DNA from: JAAYTY01 sp964569245
Lineage (GTDB): Bacteria; Fermentibacterota; Fermentibacteria; Fermentibacterales; Fermentibacteraceae
Direction of reading: 5' to 3'
Length of the DNA: 64,000 nucleotides
Assembly (NCBI GenBank): GCA_964569245.1
Contig: CAZMTK010000007.1
Coordinates: forward strand, 1 to 64,000
The position numbers and the translations under genes are program-made. The notes beneath the pieces were generated by a model, which was given only the letters and a program-made list of their open reading frames with translations, did no database searches and had not been told where the DNA came from. Positions within the stretch are counted from its first letter, which is position 1, and each line of letters opens with the position of its first letter. Of this stretch, positions 1-8,047 are shown in pieces.

Positions 1-4
1 CGCG

Positions 5-31
5 GTGAGTTCCGGGGCTTCCGGAACTCAC
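5..31. terminator. GC-rich hairpin at the window edge
   Basis: An 11-bp perfect inverted repeat (GTGAGTTCCGG / CCGGAACTCAC) flanks a 5-nt GGCTT loop. No T-run follows. It most likely ends a transcript entering from the left, or forms part of the rplM leader; the upstream gene is outside the window, so the role is not settled. Confidence 0.4.
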
Positions 32-115
32 GTGAAGGTACTGTCCCCGGCGGTATTGCGCCTTCCCGCAGGGGGGTGCATATTCACCGCCGGTTTTCCC
101 GTCGATGACGATGGC

Positions 116-136
116 GCTGCAGGGATGCAGCCTTTT
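116..136 (+). promoter_or_regulatory. Candidate rplM leader hairpin
   Basis: A 6-bp stem GCTGCA/TGCAGC closes a GGGA (GNRA-type) loop and is followed by CCTTTT, ending about 20 bases before the ribosome-binding site of rplM. L13 represses its own operon in other bacteria (family knowledge), so a leader element or attenuator is plausible. The stem is short and no named leader motif was recognised. Confidence 0.35.
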
Positions 137-165
137 GCATTGCTTGCGGATACACGGAGGTTCCT

Positions 166-618
166 GTGAAGACCTACTCTGCTCGCAAGGGCGAGATCGA
201 GAGGCGGTGGTTCCTGGTCGACGCCGAGGGGCAGACCCTGGGCCGCCTTGCCTCGAAGCTCGCGACGATCCTGATGGGCAAGCACAAGCCCACCTACACC
301 GCCCATATCGACACCGGCGACTTCGTCGTCGTGGTCAATGCCGACAAGATCGCCTTCACAGGCCGCAAGGACGAGCAGAAGGTCTACTACCGCTACAGCG
401 GCTATGTCGGCGGTCAGAAGGAGACGACCCTCAGGGTGATGCTCCAGCGCCATCCCGAACAGGTGATAACGAAGGCCGTGTGGGGCATGATACCCCACAA
501 CAGCCTCGGCCGCGACATGATCCGCAAGCTGAAGGTCTATGCCGGACCCGAACACCCCCACGCCGCCCAGAAGCCGGAGCTTCTGGACCTCGCCGGCACC
601 ACGGGCGAAGGGAGGTGA
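166..618 (+). CDS. rplM: 50S ribosomal protein L13
   Basis: Large-subunit protein L13, 150 residues, close to the usual 140-150. The L13 signature is clear: a WFLVDAEGQTLGRLAS segment near the N-terminus, GKHKPTYT in the middle and the conserved WGMIPHNSLGR stretch around residue 105. The GTG start at 166 is preceded by CGGAGG at 155-160. The gene overlaps the ribosome-binding site of rpsI, which begins 2 bases after its stop, the classical rplM-rpsI pair. A hairpin with a T-run sits just upstream. Confidence 0.97.
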   Translation: MKTYSARKGEIERRWFLVDAEGQTLGRLASKLATILMGKHKPTYTAHIDTGDFVVVVNADKIAFTGRKDEQKVYYRYSGYVGGQKETTLRVMLQRHPEQVITKAVWGMIPHNSLGRDMIRKLKVYAGPEHPHAAQKPELLDLAGTTGEGR

Positions 619-619
619 C

Positions 620-1006
620 ATGGAGCAGTTCATCGGAGTAGGCCGCCGCAAGACGGCCACGGCACGCTGCTATCTCAGGCCCGGCAGGGGCCTCATAGTG
701 GTCAACCACCGGGAGCCGCGCGAGTACTTCTGCGACCTGTGGCAGCTCGACCATGCGTTCGAGCCGCTGGATGCCGCGAAGGCGCGAGACTCGTTCGACA
801 TCGTCATCACCGTGAGCGGAGGCGGCCTCACCGGACAGGCCGGGGCCATAAGGCTGGGCATCGCCCGCGCCCTGGTGGCCAGCAACCCCGACAACAGGCA
901 CATCCTGAAGTCCCAGGGGATGCTGAGCCGAGACCCGAGAGAGGTCGAGCGCAAGAAGTACGGCCAGAAGAAGGCCCGCAAGCGCTTCCAGTTCTCCAAG
1001 CGCTAG
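620..1006 (+). CDS. rpsI: 30S ribosomal protein S9
   Basis: Small-subunit protein S9, 128 residues, full length. The N-terminus begins with the family motif GVGRRKTATAR, the middle carries GGGLTGQAGAIRLGIARAL, and the protein ends in the basic KARKRFQFSKR tail that reaches the P-site tRNA in known ribosomes. The ATG at 620 was chosen over longer in-frame extensions because GGAGGT (611-616), embedded in the end of rplM, lies 3 bases upstream. Co-transcribed with rplM. Confidence 0.97.
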   Translation: MEQFIGVGRRKTATARCYLRPGRGLIVVNHREPREYFCDLWQLDHAFEPLDAAKARDSFDIVITVSGGGLTGQAGAIRLGIARALVASNPDNRHILKSQGMLSRDPREVERKKYGQKKARKRFQFSKR

Positions 1007-1043
1007 GCCGACGGAAGGCCGGATAACTCACACGGCGGTGTAC

Positions 1044-1082
1044 GGCGGCGCCACGGTGTCCGCGCGAGCGGATGGCGCCGCC
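1044..1082 (+). promoter_or_regulatory. Candidate rpsB leader stem-loop
   Basis: Between rpsI and rpsB a 10-bp stem GGCGGCGCCA (1044-1053) / TGGCGCCGCC (1073-1082) encloses a 5-nt bulge and an inner stem TCCGC/GCGGA capped by the GNRA tetraloop GCGA (1064-1067). There is no T-run. The nearly continuous stacked structure 37 bases before the rpsB start could be an S2 autoregulatory leader (known in principle for rpsB-tsf operons) or a terminator/processing site after rpsI. Confidence 0.4.
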
Positions 1083-1118
1083 CTGCCGCCGGAGGATCAA
1101 CCGAAAGGAACGTGACGC

Positions 1119-1871
1119 GTGCAGACGCCCACCATGCAGCTCATGCTCGAAGCCGGAGTGCACTTCGGCCACCAGGTGAAGCGATGGAACCCCCGCATGA
1201 AGCCCTACATCTTCATGGCCCGGGGCGGCATACACATCATAGACCTGCAGAAGACGCGCGAACTGCTCGAGGAATCGGCCAACATGCTGACCAGGACCGT
1301 GGCCTCGGGCAAGTCCGTGCTCTTCGTCGCAACCAAGAAACAGGGCCGCGAGTGCGTGCGCGAGCAGGCCAGGCGAGCCGGCCAGCACAGCATGACCGAG
1401 AGGTGGCTTGGCGGCACTCTCACCAACTTCCAGACCGTGTACAAGAGCATTCTCCGGCTGGAGGACCTGGAGAAGTTCGAACAGGATGGCTCCTCCCGCA
1501 AGTTCACGAAGCGCGAGCTGCTCCAGAAGAGCCGCGAGAGGGAGAAGCTGGAGAAGTACCTGAGCGGCATCCGCGGGATGAAGGACCTTCCCGGCGCAGT
1601 AGTTGTGGTGGACATCAAGAAGGAGCACATCGCAGTGATGGAGGCGCGCAGGCTGGGCATTCCCTGCGTGGGGCTCATAGACACGAACTGCGACCCTTCC
1701 GAAGTAGACTACCCGATCCCCGGCAACGACGACGCAATCAAGTCCATCTCCCTGATCATCGGCGCCCTGGCCGACGCCTGCCTGCTGGGCAGAGAGGGGG
1801 CCGACCCCTCCGGGCCGGCAGGGGAGAAGGCGGAAGCCGGCGTCGAAGGCAAGGACAAGGAGGACCTGTGA
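1119..1871 (+). CDS. rpsB: 30S ribosomal protein S2
   Basis: Small-subunit protein S2, 250 residues. The diagnostic start region LMLEAGVHFGHQVKRWNPRMKPYIF-like block is present (residues 8-32), followed by an IIDLQKT segment, a WLGGTLTNF motif near residue 95 and the acidic, charged C-terminal tail. GTG at 1119 follows AAAGGA at 1105-1110 and gives the usual short lead before the LLEAG motif; an ATG at 1134 would be too short. The stop overlaps the tsf start (TGATG), so the pair is translationally coupled. Confidence 0.97.
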   Translation: MQTPTMQLMLEAGVHFGHQVKRWNPRMKPYIFMARGGIHIIDLQKTRELLEESANMLTRTVASGKSVLFVATKKQGRECVREQARRAGQHSMTERWLGGTLTNFQTVYKSILRLEDLEKFEQDGSSRKFTKRELLQKSREREKLEKYLSGIRGMKDLPGAVVVVDIKKEHIAVMEARRLGIPCVGLIDTNCDPSEVDYPIPGNDDAIKSISLIIGALADACLLGREGADPSGPAGEKAEAGVEGKDKEDL

Positions 1872-2467
1872 TGGCCGTCGAAGCCAGACTAGTCAAGGAG
1901 CTCAGGGAGATCAGCGGGGCCGGCGTGCTGGACTGCAAGAAGGCCCTCGAAGAGGCCGGAGGCAGCGTCGACGAAGCCCTGAAGTGGCTTCGCGAGCACG
2001 GCGTGAAGGTGGCCGCCAAGAAGGCCGGGCGAGAGGCGAAGGAGGGCCAGGTGGTCTCCTACATCCACACCGGGGGACGCATCGGCGTCCTCGTCGAGGT
2101 TAACTGCGAGACGGACTTCGTGGCGAGGACGGACGAGTTCCAGGCCTTCGGGCGCCAGGTGGCCATGCAGATAGCCGCGAGCTCTCCCGAGGTGGTCTCC
2201 AGGGATGACGTGCCCGCGGAGACCCTGGAAGCCGAGAAAGACATCTACCGAGCGCAGCTCCGAGACTCCGGCAAGCCTGCCAACATCATCGAGAAGATAG
2301 TGGAGGGCAGGATGGAGAAGTTCTTCGAGGAGGCCTGCCTGCTGGAGCAGGAATGGATCCACGACCCCGGCGCCGGAAAGGTCAGGGATGTTCTCACCGC
2401 GCTGATCGCCAAGACCGGGGAGAACGTAGTGATCAGGCGCTTCTCGCGCTTCCAGATCGGATCCTGA
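1871..2467 (+). CDS. tsf: Elongation factor Ts (short form)
   Basis: Guanine nucleotide exchange factor for EF-Tu, 198 residues. The UBA-like N-terminal helix region (VKELREISGAGVLDCKKAL) and the EF-Tu-contacting motif TDFVARTDEF (about residues 80-89) are both intact. At about 200 residues it is the compact Thermus-type EF-Ts with a single core subdomain rather than the ~280-residue E. coli form. ATG overlaps the rpsB stop by one base; the stop is 1 base before pyrH. Confidence 0.95.
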   Translation: MAVEARLVKELREISGAGVLDCKKALEEAGGSVDEALKWLREHGVKVAAKKAGREAKEGQVVSYIHTGGRIGVLVEVNCETDFVARTDEFQAFGRQVAMQIAASSPEVVSRDDVPAETLEAEKDIYRAQLRDSGKPANIIEKIVEGRMEKFFEEACLLEQEWIHDPGAGKVRDVLTALIAKTGENVVIRRFSRFQIGS

Positions 2468-2468
2468 G

Positions 2469-3191
2469 ATGGCCGGGGAGCCCCCGCACAAGGGTTCCCG
2501 GATCCTCTTCAAGCTCAGCGGCGAGATACTGGGAGGCCGCTCCGGGGCAGGGATAGACCCCGCGACGCTGGAGGGCTACGCCCGTGCGCTCGTGGACTGC
2601 ACTGCCGAAGGCTGGCGCACCGGGGTCGTGATCGGCGGGGGCAACTTCGTGCGGGGCTCCCGCTCGAAGGCCGTCTCCCGCTTCAGCGCCGACTGGATGG
2701 GCATGCTGGCGACAGTGATGAATGCGATAGCCCTCCATGACACCATCGGCGCCGCCGGGGGCTCGTCCGGCATCCTCTGCGCGTTCCCGGCCGGCCCGAT
2801 GGTCCGCGAGTTCAGCCCCGACCGCGCATCGGAGATCCTCGAGAAGGGCGGAGTGGCGATCTACGCCGGCGGCACAGGCCACCCGCATCTCACAACTGAT
2901 ACCGCCGCGGCGCTGAGAGCCGTCCAGACAGGGTGCTCGATGCTCCTGAAGGGAACCAAGGTGAACGGCATCTACGATTCCGACCCCTTTGAAAACCCTT
3001 CGGCACGCAGGTTCGACACGCTGGGCTACGGCAGGCTGCTCGAACTCGGCCTCGAAGTCATGGATGCCGCCGCAGTGGCAGTGTGCAGGGACGGCTCGCT
3101 GCCGCTGGCCGTCTTCGACGCGACCGACCCGGACAACCTGTTGCGAATTCTCCACGATCCGTCCCTCGGGACGGTTGTGAGGGAGGAGTAG
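2469..3191 (+). CDS. pyrH: Uridylate kinase (UMP kinase)
   Basis: Amino-acid-kinase-fold UMP kinase (UMP to UDP, cytoplasmic, hexameric in the family), 240 residues as usual. Visible family elements are the N-terminal FKLSGEILGG, the GGGNFVRG loop (about residue 57), the YAGGTGHPHLTTDTAAALRA segment near residue 137 and the GTKVNGIYDSDP block. The ATG lies 1 base after the tsf stop, the usual rpsB-tsf-pyrH-frr order. Likely co-transcribed and coupled. Confidence 0.96.
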   Translation: MAGEPPHKGSRILFKLSGEILGGRSGAGIDPATLEGYARALVDCTAEGWRTGVVIGGGNFVRGSRSKAVSRFSADWMGMLATVMNAIALHDTIGAAGGSSGILCAFPAGPMVREFSPDRASEILEKGGVAIYAGGTGHPHLTTDTAAALRAVQTGCSMLLKGTKVNGIYDSDPFENPSARRFDTLGYGRLLELGLEVMDAAAVAVCRDGSLPLAVFDATDPDNLLRILHDPSLGTVVREE

Positions 3192-3194
3192 GCC

Positions 3195-3749
3195 ATGAGC
3201 GCCATCACCGCCGAGCTGAAGGACAGGATGGAGAAGACCGTCCAAAACACCTCCAGGGACTTGGCCGGGATTAGAACAGGCAAGGCGAGCCCCGCCCTGC
3301 TGGACAGCATCAGGGTCGAGTGCTGGGGGGACACGCTGCCGCTGAAGCAGGTCGCCGGCATCTCTGCGCCGGATCCCAGGATGCTGGTGATCCAGCCGTG
3401 GGACCAGTCCACGGCGCCGGCGATAGTGAAGGCCATCGAATCGTCCGACCTGGGGCTGAGGGCCTCCGTTGACGGTCCGCTCGTGCGCATCCCCATCCCC
3501 AAGCTCTCCGAGGAAAGGCGGAAGGATCTCCTGAAGCTCGTGCGGAAGCACGCAGAGGACGGCAGGACTGCCGTGAGGAACATCCGGCGCGAGGGGAACG
3601 AAGCGATCCACAGGGCGAGAAAGGCCTCGGAGATCAGCGAGGACGAGGAGAAGCGCGCGCTGGAAGAGGTTCAGAAGCTCTCGGACAGCGCCATCGCGGA
3701 AATCGACAGGATTCTGAAGGCCAAGGAAGCCGAGATCACCGAGGTCTAG
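3195..3749 (+). CDS. frr: Ribosome recycling factor
   Basis: Releases ribosomes from mRNA after termination together with EF-G. The protein has 184 residues, the standard RRF length. It shows the N-terminal helix with the RTGKASPALLD motif (about residues 27-37), domain II with an RIPIPKLSEERRK segment and the C-terminal paired helices ending in lysine/glutamate-rich sequence. Starts 3 bases after pyrH (GGAGGAG of the pyrH end serves as binding site) and ends 1 base before uppS. Confidence 0.96.
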   Translation: MSAITAELKDRMEKTVQNTSRDLAGIRTGKASPALLDSIRVECWGDTLPLKQVAGISAPDPRMLVIQPWDQSTAPAIVKAIESSDLGLRASVDGPLVRIPIPKLSEERRKDLLKLVRKHAEDGRTAVRNIRREGNEAIHRARKASEISEDEEKRALEEVQKLSDSAIAEIDRILKAKEAEITEV

Positions 3750-3750
3750 A

Positions 3751-4476
3751 ATGGCGCCTGCCCGCGTTCCGCGGCACATCGCAATAGTGATGGACGGCAA
3801 CGGCCGATGGGCCCGCAAGCAGGGCCTGAGGCGCATAGATGGCCACAGGGCCGCTGAGACCTCCATCCACGAGGCCGTGGAGTGGTGCGGCGAGAAGGGC
3901 GTGCAGTTCCTCACCCTGTTCGCCTTCTCCACCGAGAACTGGAAGCGCCCGAAGGCCGAGGTCTCTTTCATCATGAGCCTCCTCAGCTCCTTCATCAGGC
4001 GCAACATCGACGACCTCGACAGGAAGAGCGTAAGGCTCCACGCGATAGGGAGGCTGGAAGCGCTGCCCCCCGGCCCCGGGGCCGACCTCCGCGCGGCCAT
4101 CGAGCGCACCTCCCGCAACACGGGCCTCAACCTCGTTCTCGCCCTCAACTACGGCGGCAGGGCCGAGATCGTGGACGCCGCGAGGAGGATGGCCGTCGAG
4201 GTGCTGGAAGGCCGGCTCTCCCCCGAAGGAATAACCGAGGAGGCCTTTTCCAGCCGCATGTACCTGCCGGAGATGCCGCCGCCCGACCTGGTGATAAGAA
4301 CCAGCGGCGAACAGAGGATTTCCAACTTCCTCCTCTGGGAGTCGGCATACTCGGAGTTCGTCTTTCCCGACGTACTCTGGCCCGACTTCAGGAAGAAGCA
4401 CCTGGACGAGGCGCTCGCGGAGTATTCTGCGCGGGAGCGCAGGTTCGGCGGCCTGGCGGACGGAGAGGACTCCTGA
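3751..4476 (+). CDS. uppS: Isoprenyl transferase (undecaprenyl-diphosphate synthase type)
   Basis: Cis-prenyltransferase that elongates farnesyl diphosphate to the undecaprenyl carrier for peptidoglycan and other envelope glycans; 241 residues, as in UppS. The catalytic IVMDGNGRWA motif is at residues 12-21, followed by GH at 31-32, TLFAFSTENWKRP near 66, and the C-terminal DLVIRTSGEQRISNFLLW block. Sits between frr and cdsA, the common bacterial order. The C-terminus overlaps the probable CTG start of cdsA. Confidence 0.96.
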   Translation: MAPARVPRHIAIVMDGNGRWARKQGLRRIDGHRAAETSIHEAVEWCGEKGVQFLTLFAFSTENWKRPKAEVSFIMSLLSSFIRRNIDDLDRKSVRLHAIGRLEALPPGPGADLRAAIERTSRNTGLNLVLALNYGGRAEIVDAARRMAVEVLEGRLSPEGITEEAFSSRMYLPEMPPPDLVIRTSGEQRISNFLLWESAYSEFVFPDVLWPDFRKKHLDEALAEYSARERRFGGLADGEDS

Positions 4477-5294
4477 GCGCCTTCGAAGGCCTGGGCAGGA
4501 GGATCGCCGGCGCCGCTGCGGGGATCACGGTGCTGCTGGCGCTGGCTGTTCCCCGCTGGCCGGGCAGCGCCCCTCTCATCGCCGCAGCTGCCGTGGTTTC
4601 GGCGCTGGCGACCGCAGAAGCCCTCTCGCTGACCTCCTATCCGGGAGGGCGTGCGGCGAGGGCCGCTGTGGCGGTCTCGGCCGCAACCGCGACGCTTGCG
4701 GTCTCGCGGGGGCTCATGGCCTCGCTCCCGCTGGCGGTCCTGCCGGGCTTCGCCGCAGTGGCCGGGCTCGTCATCAGGGGGAACCCCTCGGGTACGCTGA
4801 GGTCCGCCGCCTCGGCAGGCTGGATCTCGACCCTCGTATCCGTCGGCCTGGGCCTCCTGGTAAGGATAAGGATCGAATGGGGCGGGGCATGGTACATGAT
4901 GATCCCGCTGCTCTCCTGCTGGGCGGGCGACAGCGCCGCATACTTCATCGGAGGCCTCCTCGGCAGGAAGAGGATGTGCCCCGCTGTCAGCCCCGCCAAG
5001 ACGTGGGAGGGCTTCGCCGGCGGAATAGCCGGCTCGGCAGCCGGCGCCGTGCTCGCAGGTGCTTTCGGCGCAGGCCAGCCGGTGTGGAGCATGATCCTCC
5101 TGGGCGCGGCCGCCGGCGTCGCCGGAGCGATGGGCGACCTCGCCGAGTCGGCCGTCAAGCGCGACGCCGGCGTCAAGGACTCGGGAAGCTTCATCCCGGG
5201 ACACGGAGGAGTGCTGGACAGGATCGACAGCATCGTCGCCGCGGCACCCGTAGCCTGGCTCTGGCTGAGACTCCTGGGAACGAGGCTGCCTTGA
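4473..5294 (+). CDS. cdsA: Phosphatidate cytidylyltransferase
   Basis: Makes CDP-diacylglycerol from phosphatidate and CTP at the inner membrane, the entry to phospholipid head groups. There are about seven hydrophobic segments, and the C-terminal CDS signature is present as S-x2-KR-x2-KD then IPGHGGVLDRIDS. No ATG, GTG or TTG gives a full-length product: the first in-frame GTG (4530) falls inside the first membrane helix. A CTG at 4473, overlapping the uppS stop and preceded by GGAGAGG (4462-4468), yields the normal length of 273 residues, so a CTG start is proposed. Confidence 0.9.
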   Translation: MSAFEGLGRRIAGAAAGITVLLALAVPRWPGSAPLIAAAAVVSALATAEALSLTSYPGGRAARAAVAVSAATATLAVSRGLMASLPLAVLPGFAAVAGLVIRGNPSGTLRSAASAGWISTLVSVGLGLLVRIRIEWGGAWYMMIPLLSCWAGDSAAYFIGGLLGRKRMCPAVSPAKTWEGFAGGIAGSAAGAVLAGAFGAGQPVWSMILLGAAAGVAGAMGDLAESAVKRDAGVKDSGSFIPGHGGVLDRIDSIVAAAPVAWLWLRLLGTRLP

Positions 5295-6394
5295 AGCGCG
5301 TGGCCGTGCTAGGATCCACCGGGTCAATCGGAAGACAGGCGCTGGAGATCGTCGCCTGCGCTGGAGGCAGGCTGGCGGTGTCCGCCCTCTGCGCGAAGGG
5401 GGGCGGCTCCCTGCTGGAGGAGCAGGCCCGACGCTTCGGCGTCAAGCTTGTTATCGACGCCGAGCAGGATGGCAGGCCGCCACGGTTCCGGGGCATGGAG
5501 GCTCTGGAGGAGGCCGTCGCCTGCTCGGATCTGGTATTGAACGCCATCTCCGGAAGCGCCGGACTCCGGGCCAGTGTCATATGCGCCAGAACCGGAAGAC
5601 CGCTTGCCCTTGCGAACAAGGAGAGCCTGGTCATAGGCGGCGAGCTCCTGAAGGAACACATCGCGGCGGGCCTCGTCATTCCCGTTGACAGCGAGCACTC
5701 GACCGTCTGGAGATGCCTCTCCGGCGAGCGGGCGAGGCCGGCGGGCATCGTGCTGACCGCGAGCGGCGGAGCCGCGAGGGGGATGACCCCCGAGCAGGCC
5801 GCCGGAGCCGGGCCCGAGACCGTTCTGCAGCATCCTACGTGGAGAATGGGGCCCAGGATAACCGTGGATTCGGCCACGCTGGTCAACAAGGCCTTCGAGG
5901 TGATAGAGGCGAAGTGGCTCTTCCCCGGCATACCGGTTTCGGCCGTGCTCCACCCGCAGAGCATCGTGCACTCGCTCGTCAGGCTGGCCGACGGCTCGAT
6001 GAAGGCCCTGCTCGGGTCCCCCGACATGAGGCTCCCTATCCAGTACGCGCTGCTCGGCGGCGAAAGCGAGCCTGCGTTCACATCTGCCGACTCCCTGCTC
6101 GACTGGCCTCCTCTGACATTCTCTTCGATACCGGCCGACCTCTACCCCGCCTTCGGCATGGTCTGCCGCGCCGGCGAGGCAGGCATGACCAGCCCTGCAG
6201 CGGCCAACGCCGCCGACGAGGTCGCCGTGGACGCCTTCCTCGAGGGCAGGATAAGGCTGGGCGGCATTGCGGAAGTGATCGGAGCCGTGCTGGAGAGGTT
6301 CGAGCCGTTCCCCGCCGACAGCTTCGAGGCCGTCATGGAGGCGGACTCGTCTGCGAGAGCCCTTGCCTGCTCGGTGCTGGAGGCGATGGAATGA
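5291..6394 (+). CDS. dxr: 1-deoxy-D-xylulose 5-phosphate reductoisomerase
   Basis: Second enzyme of the non-mevalonate (MEP) isoprenoid pathway, converting DXP to MEP with NADPH. The N-terminus holds the NADPH-binding GSTGSIG motif (residues 7-13); NKES, VDSEHSTVWRCL, HPTWRMGPRITVDSATLVNK and HPQSIVHSLV, which carry the metal and substrate ligands, follow in the normal order. TTG at 5291 overlaps the cdsA stop (TTGA) and gives 367 residues; GTG at 5300 is the alternative. Lies in the uppS-cdsA-dxr-rseP block. Confidence 0.95.
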   Translation: MKRVAVLGSTGSIGRQALEIVACAGGRLAVSALCAKGGGSLLEEQARRFGVKLVIDAEQDGRPPRFRGMEALEEAVACSDLVLNAISGSAGLRASVICARTGRPLALANKESLVIGGELLKEHIAAGLVIPVDSEHSTVWRCLSGERARPAGIVLTASGGAARGMTPEQAAGAGPETVLQHPTWRMGPRITVDSATLVNKAFEVIEAKWLFPGIPVSAVLHPQSIVHSLVRLADGSMKALLGSPDMRLPIQYALLGGESEPAFTSADSLLDWPPLTFSSIPADLYPAFGMVCRAGEAGMTSPAAANAADEVAVDAFLEGRIRLGGIAEVIGAVLERFEPFPADSFEAVMEADSSARALACSVLEAME

Positions 6395-7632
6395 CAGTTC
6401 TCTGGGCCATTCTCGGGCTTCAGGCCATCATCCTCGTGCACGAGACGGGCCACTTCCTCGCTGCCCGCCTGGTCGGGCTCCCGGTGGAGAGGTTCTCGCT
6501 GGGATTTCCGCCCTTCATCCTGCGCAGGACCCGGGGCGGAGTCGAGTACTGCATCGGGGCGATCCCGCTGGGCGGCTTCGTGAAGGTTGATCTGGGGACG
6601 GGGGGCGACTCCAAGTCGGGCGCTCACTGGGCCGCCCGGCTGCTGGCAGCCCTCTCGGGCCCCCTCGCGAACCTCCTGATGAGCATTGTCATTCTCTTCG
6701 CCATCTACGGCTTCATAGGGCAGGAGATCGCTGTCTACTCGAACATCGTGGGGAACGCCGACAACGCACTCGGACTGGCTCCGGGGGATACCGTGATCTC
6801 GGTTTCGGGAACCGTCACGACAACTTACGAGGACATCGCCCGGCTGATGGACGGCGCTCCTCGCGGCACGCTAGTCGCCGGCACTCCCTCGGGCAGGATC
6901 GAGGTCGAGTACTCCTTCCAGTCCGGAGGAGCGCCAGGCTTCATCCCGCACATCCCTCCGGTGATTGGCGAGAGCATCCTCGGCATGCCGGCCTACGAGG
7001 CCGGCATCAGGACGGGCGACAGCCTCGTAGCTGTGAACGGGGAGCCCGTAGCGGGATGGGCGGACCTCCTGGAGGCAGTGGACTCGGGCTCGGGCGACAG
7101 CCTGACGATCGCCTTCGTTCGCGACGGGAGGCTGATGACGGCCACCGTCGAGCCCGTAACAATCGAGGGGAATCCGCTCATCGGCGTGGTCGCCGAGACG
7201 ACCACCCGCAGGCAGACCCATCCGCTCCTCCGGGCACTCGGCTACTCGGTGGCCTCCGCAGTCGGAGGCGCAGCCGGCATCTTCGGAACCATATTCTCCG
7301 TCTTCTCGCGCCCCGGCGAACTCGTCCAGATGTCCGGCGGCCCGGTGTACATAGCAGAGACGCTGAACCAGCAGGCCGGATTCGGGCTGGCCAGGTTCCT
7401 CGACGCCATGGCCGCCCTCTCGCTGGCCATCATGTGCTTCAACCTGCTTCCCATCCCCGTGCTCGACGGGGGGCACGCCGTCTTCCTGATCTTCGAGGGG
7501 ATCGCCGGAAGACCCATGTCGAAGCGGGGCGTGGCGCTGGCTCAGAACGTCGGGATGCTGGTCCTGCTCCTGCTGCTGGGCCTCATCTTGTGGAAGGACC
7601 TGACCCGGGTCCTCCTCCGGGTGCGACTCTGA
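6391..7632 (+). CDS. rseP: Site-2 intramembrane zinc metalloprotease
   Basis: RseP/S2P-type protease of the inner membrane, 413 residues. The first membrane helix carries the zinc-binding HETGH (residues 17-21), and the third family motif NLLPIPVLDGGH lies near residues 351-362. Two divergent PDZ-like segments between them face the periplasm in characterised homologues. In other bacteria it cleaves anti-sigma factors or signal-peptide remnants; the substrate here is unknown. ATG overlaps the dxr stop (ATGA). The last 50 bases overlap the 3' end of a convergent lipoprotein gene. Confidence 0.93.
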   Translation: MTVLWAILGLQAIILVHETGHFLAARLVGLPVERFSLGFPPFILRRTRGGVEYCIGAIPLGGFVKVDLGTGGDSKSGAHWAARLLAALSGPLANLLMSIVILFAIYGFIGQEIAVYSNIVGNADNALGLAPGDTVISVSGTVTTTYEDIARLMDGAPRGTLVAGTPSGRIEVEYSFQSGGAPGFIPHIPPVIGESILGMPAYEAGIRTGDSLVAVNGEPVAGWADLLEAVDSGSGDSLTIAFVRDGRLMTATVEPVTIEGNPLIGVVAETTTRRQTHPLLRALGYSVASAVGGAAGIFGTIFSVFSRPGELVQMSGGPVYIAETLNQQAGFGLARFLDAMAALSLAIMCFNLLPIPVLDGGHAVFLIFEGIAGRPMSKRGVALAQNVGMLVLLLLLGLILWKDLTRVLLRVRL

Positions 7633-7972
7633 GCGACTCGACCGGAACGGCACCCGGCGCCTGCAGCGTGTCCCCGGCCTCCCGGATCGAGGCCGGCGGC
7701 GGTTCCAGCCTGTTCACCGAATCGGCCAGGCACCTGTAGAAGTAGGAGTATCCTCCGGGCGTGGCCTCGCAAAGCTCGACAAGCCCGGCAAGGGCGGCGC
7801 TGTCGGGAGGCTCGGGCGCAATCCCCGGGGGAAGCGCAACGACAGGGGCGAGGATGCCCGCCCATTCCTCCAGCCGGGCCCTCGTCTCCGGAGGAATGCG
7901 TGGGCCCTCCTGACGCTTGCACCCTGGAACCGTGAGCAGCGCCGGGAATATCAGAAGCGTGTGCAGACGCAT
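7583..7972 (-). CDS. Small predicted lipoprotein, function unknown
   Basis: 129 residues. The ATG at 7972 is preceded by AGGAGA at a proper distance. The N-terminus is a short signal peptide ending in a lipobox-like TVPGC at residues 14-18, then a proline-rich, mildly charged globular region with a GYSYFYRCLADS segment. I do not recognise a family. The gene converges on rseP, overlapping its last 50 bases, and diverges from the large envelope protein at 8048. A TTGCTG-N18-TATAGT promoter lies upstream on this strand. Confidence 0.65.
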   Translation of the reverse strand: MRLHTLLIFPALLTVPGCKRQEGPRIPPETRARLEEWAGILAPVVALPPGIAPEPPDSAALAGLVELCEATPGGYSYFYRCLADSVNRLEPPPASIREAGDTLQAPGAVPVESLRVAPGGGPGSGPSTR

Positions 7973-7981
7973 GCCGTCTCC

Positions 7982-8032
7982 TGTTCGGGATATCCGGCGG
8001 GCACTATACTCCCGCGAAGCTCCGCACAGCAA
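7982..8032. promoter_or_regulatory. Divergent promoter region with overlapping -10 boxes
   Basis: The block CACTATACTCC contains TATACT on the plus strand (8005-8010) and TATAGT on the minus strand (8003-8008), so both -10 elements share the same bases. On the minus strand TTGCTG lies 18 bases upstream of TATAGT (8027-8032), a plausible promoter for the lipoprotein gene. The plus-strand -35 region (around 7982-7987) is poor. Sigma-70-like assignment is by eye only. Confidence 0.4.
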
Positions 8033-8047
8033 CGAAAGGCCGCCTGA

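Noticed and set aside
1..165. Minus-strand frame across the first 660 bases
   Set aside because: Antisense shadow of rplM with no start signals or family resemblance.
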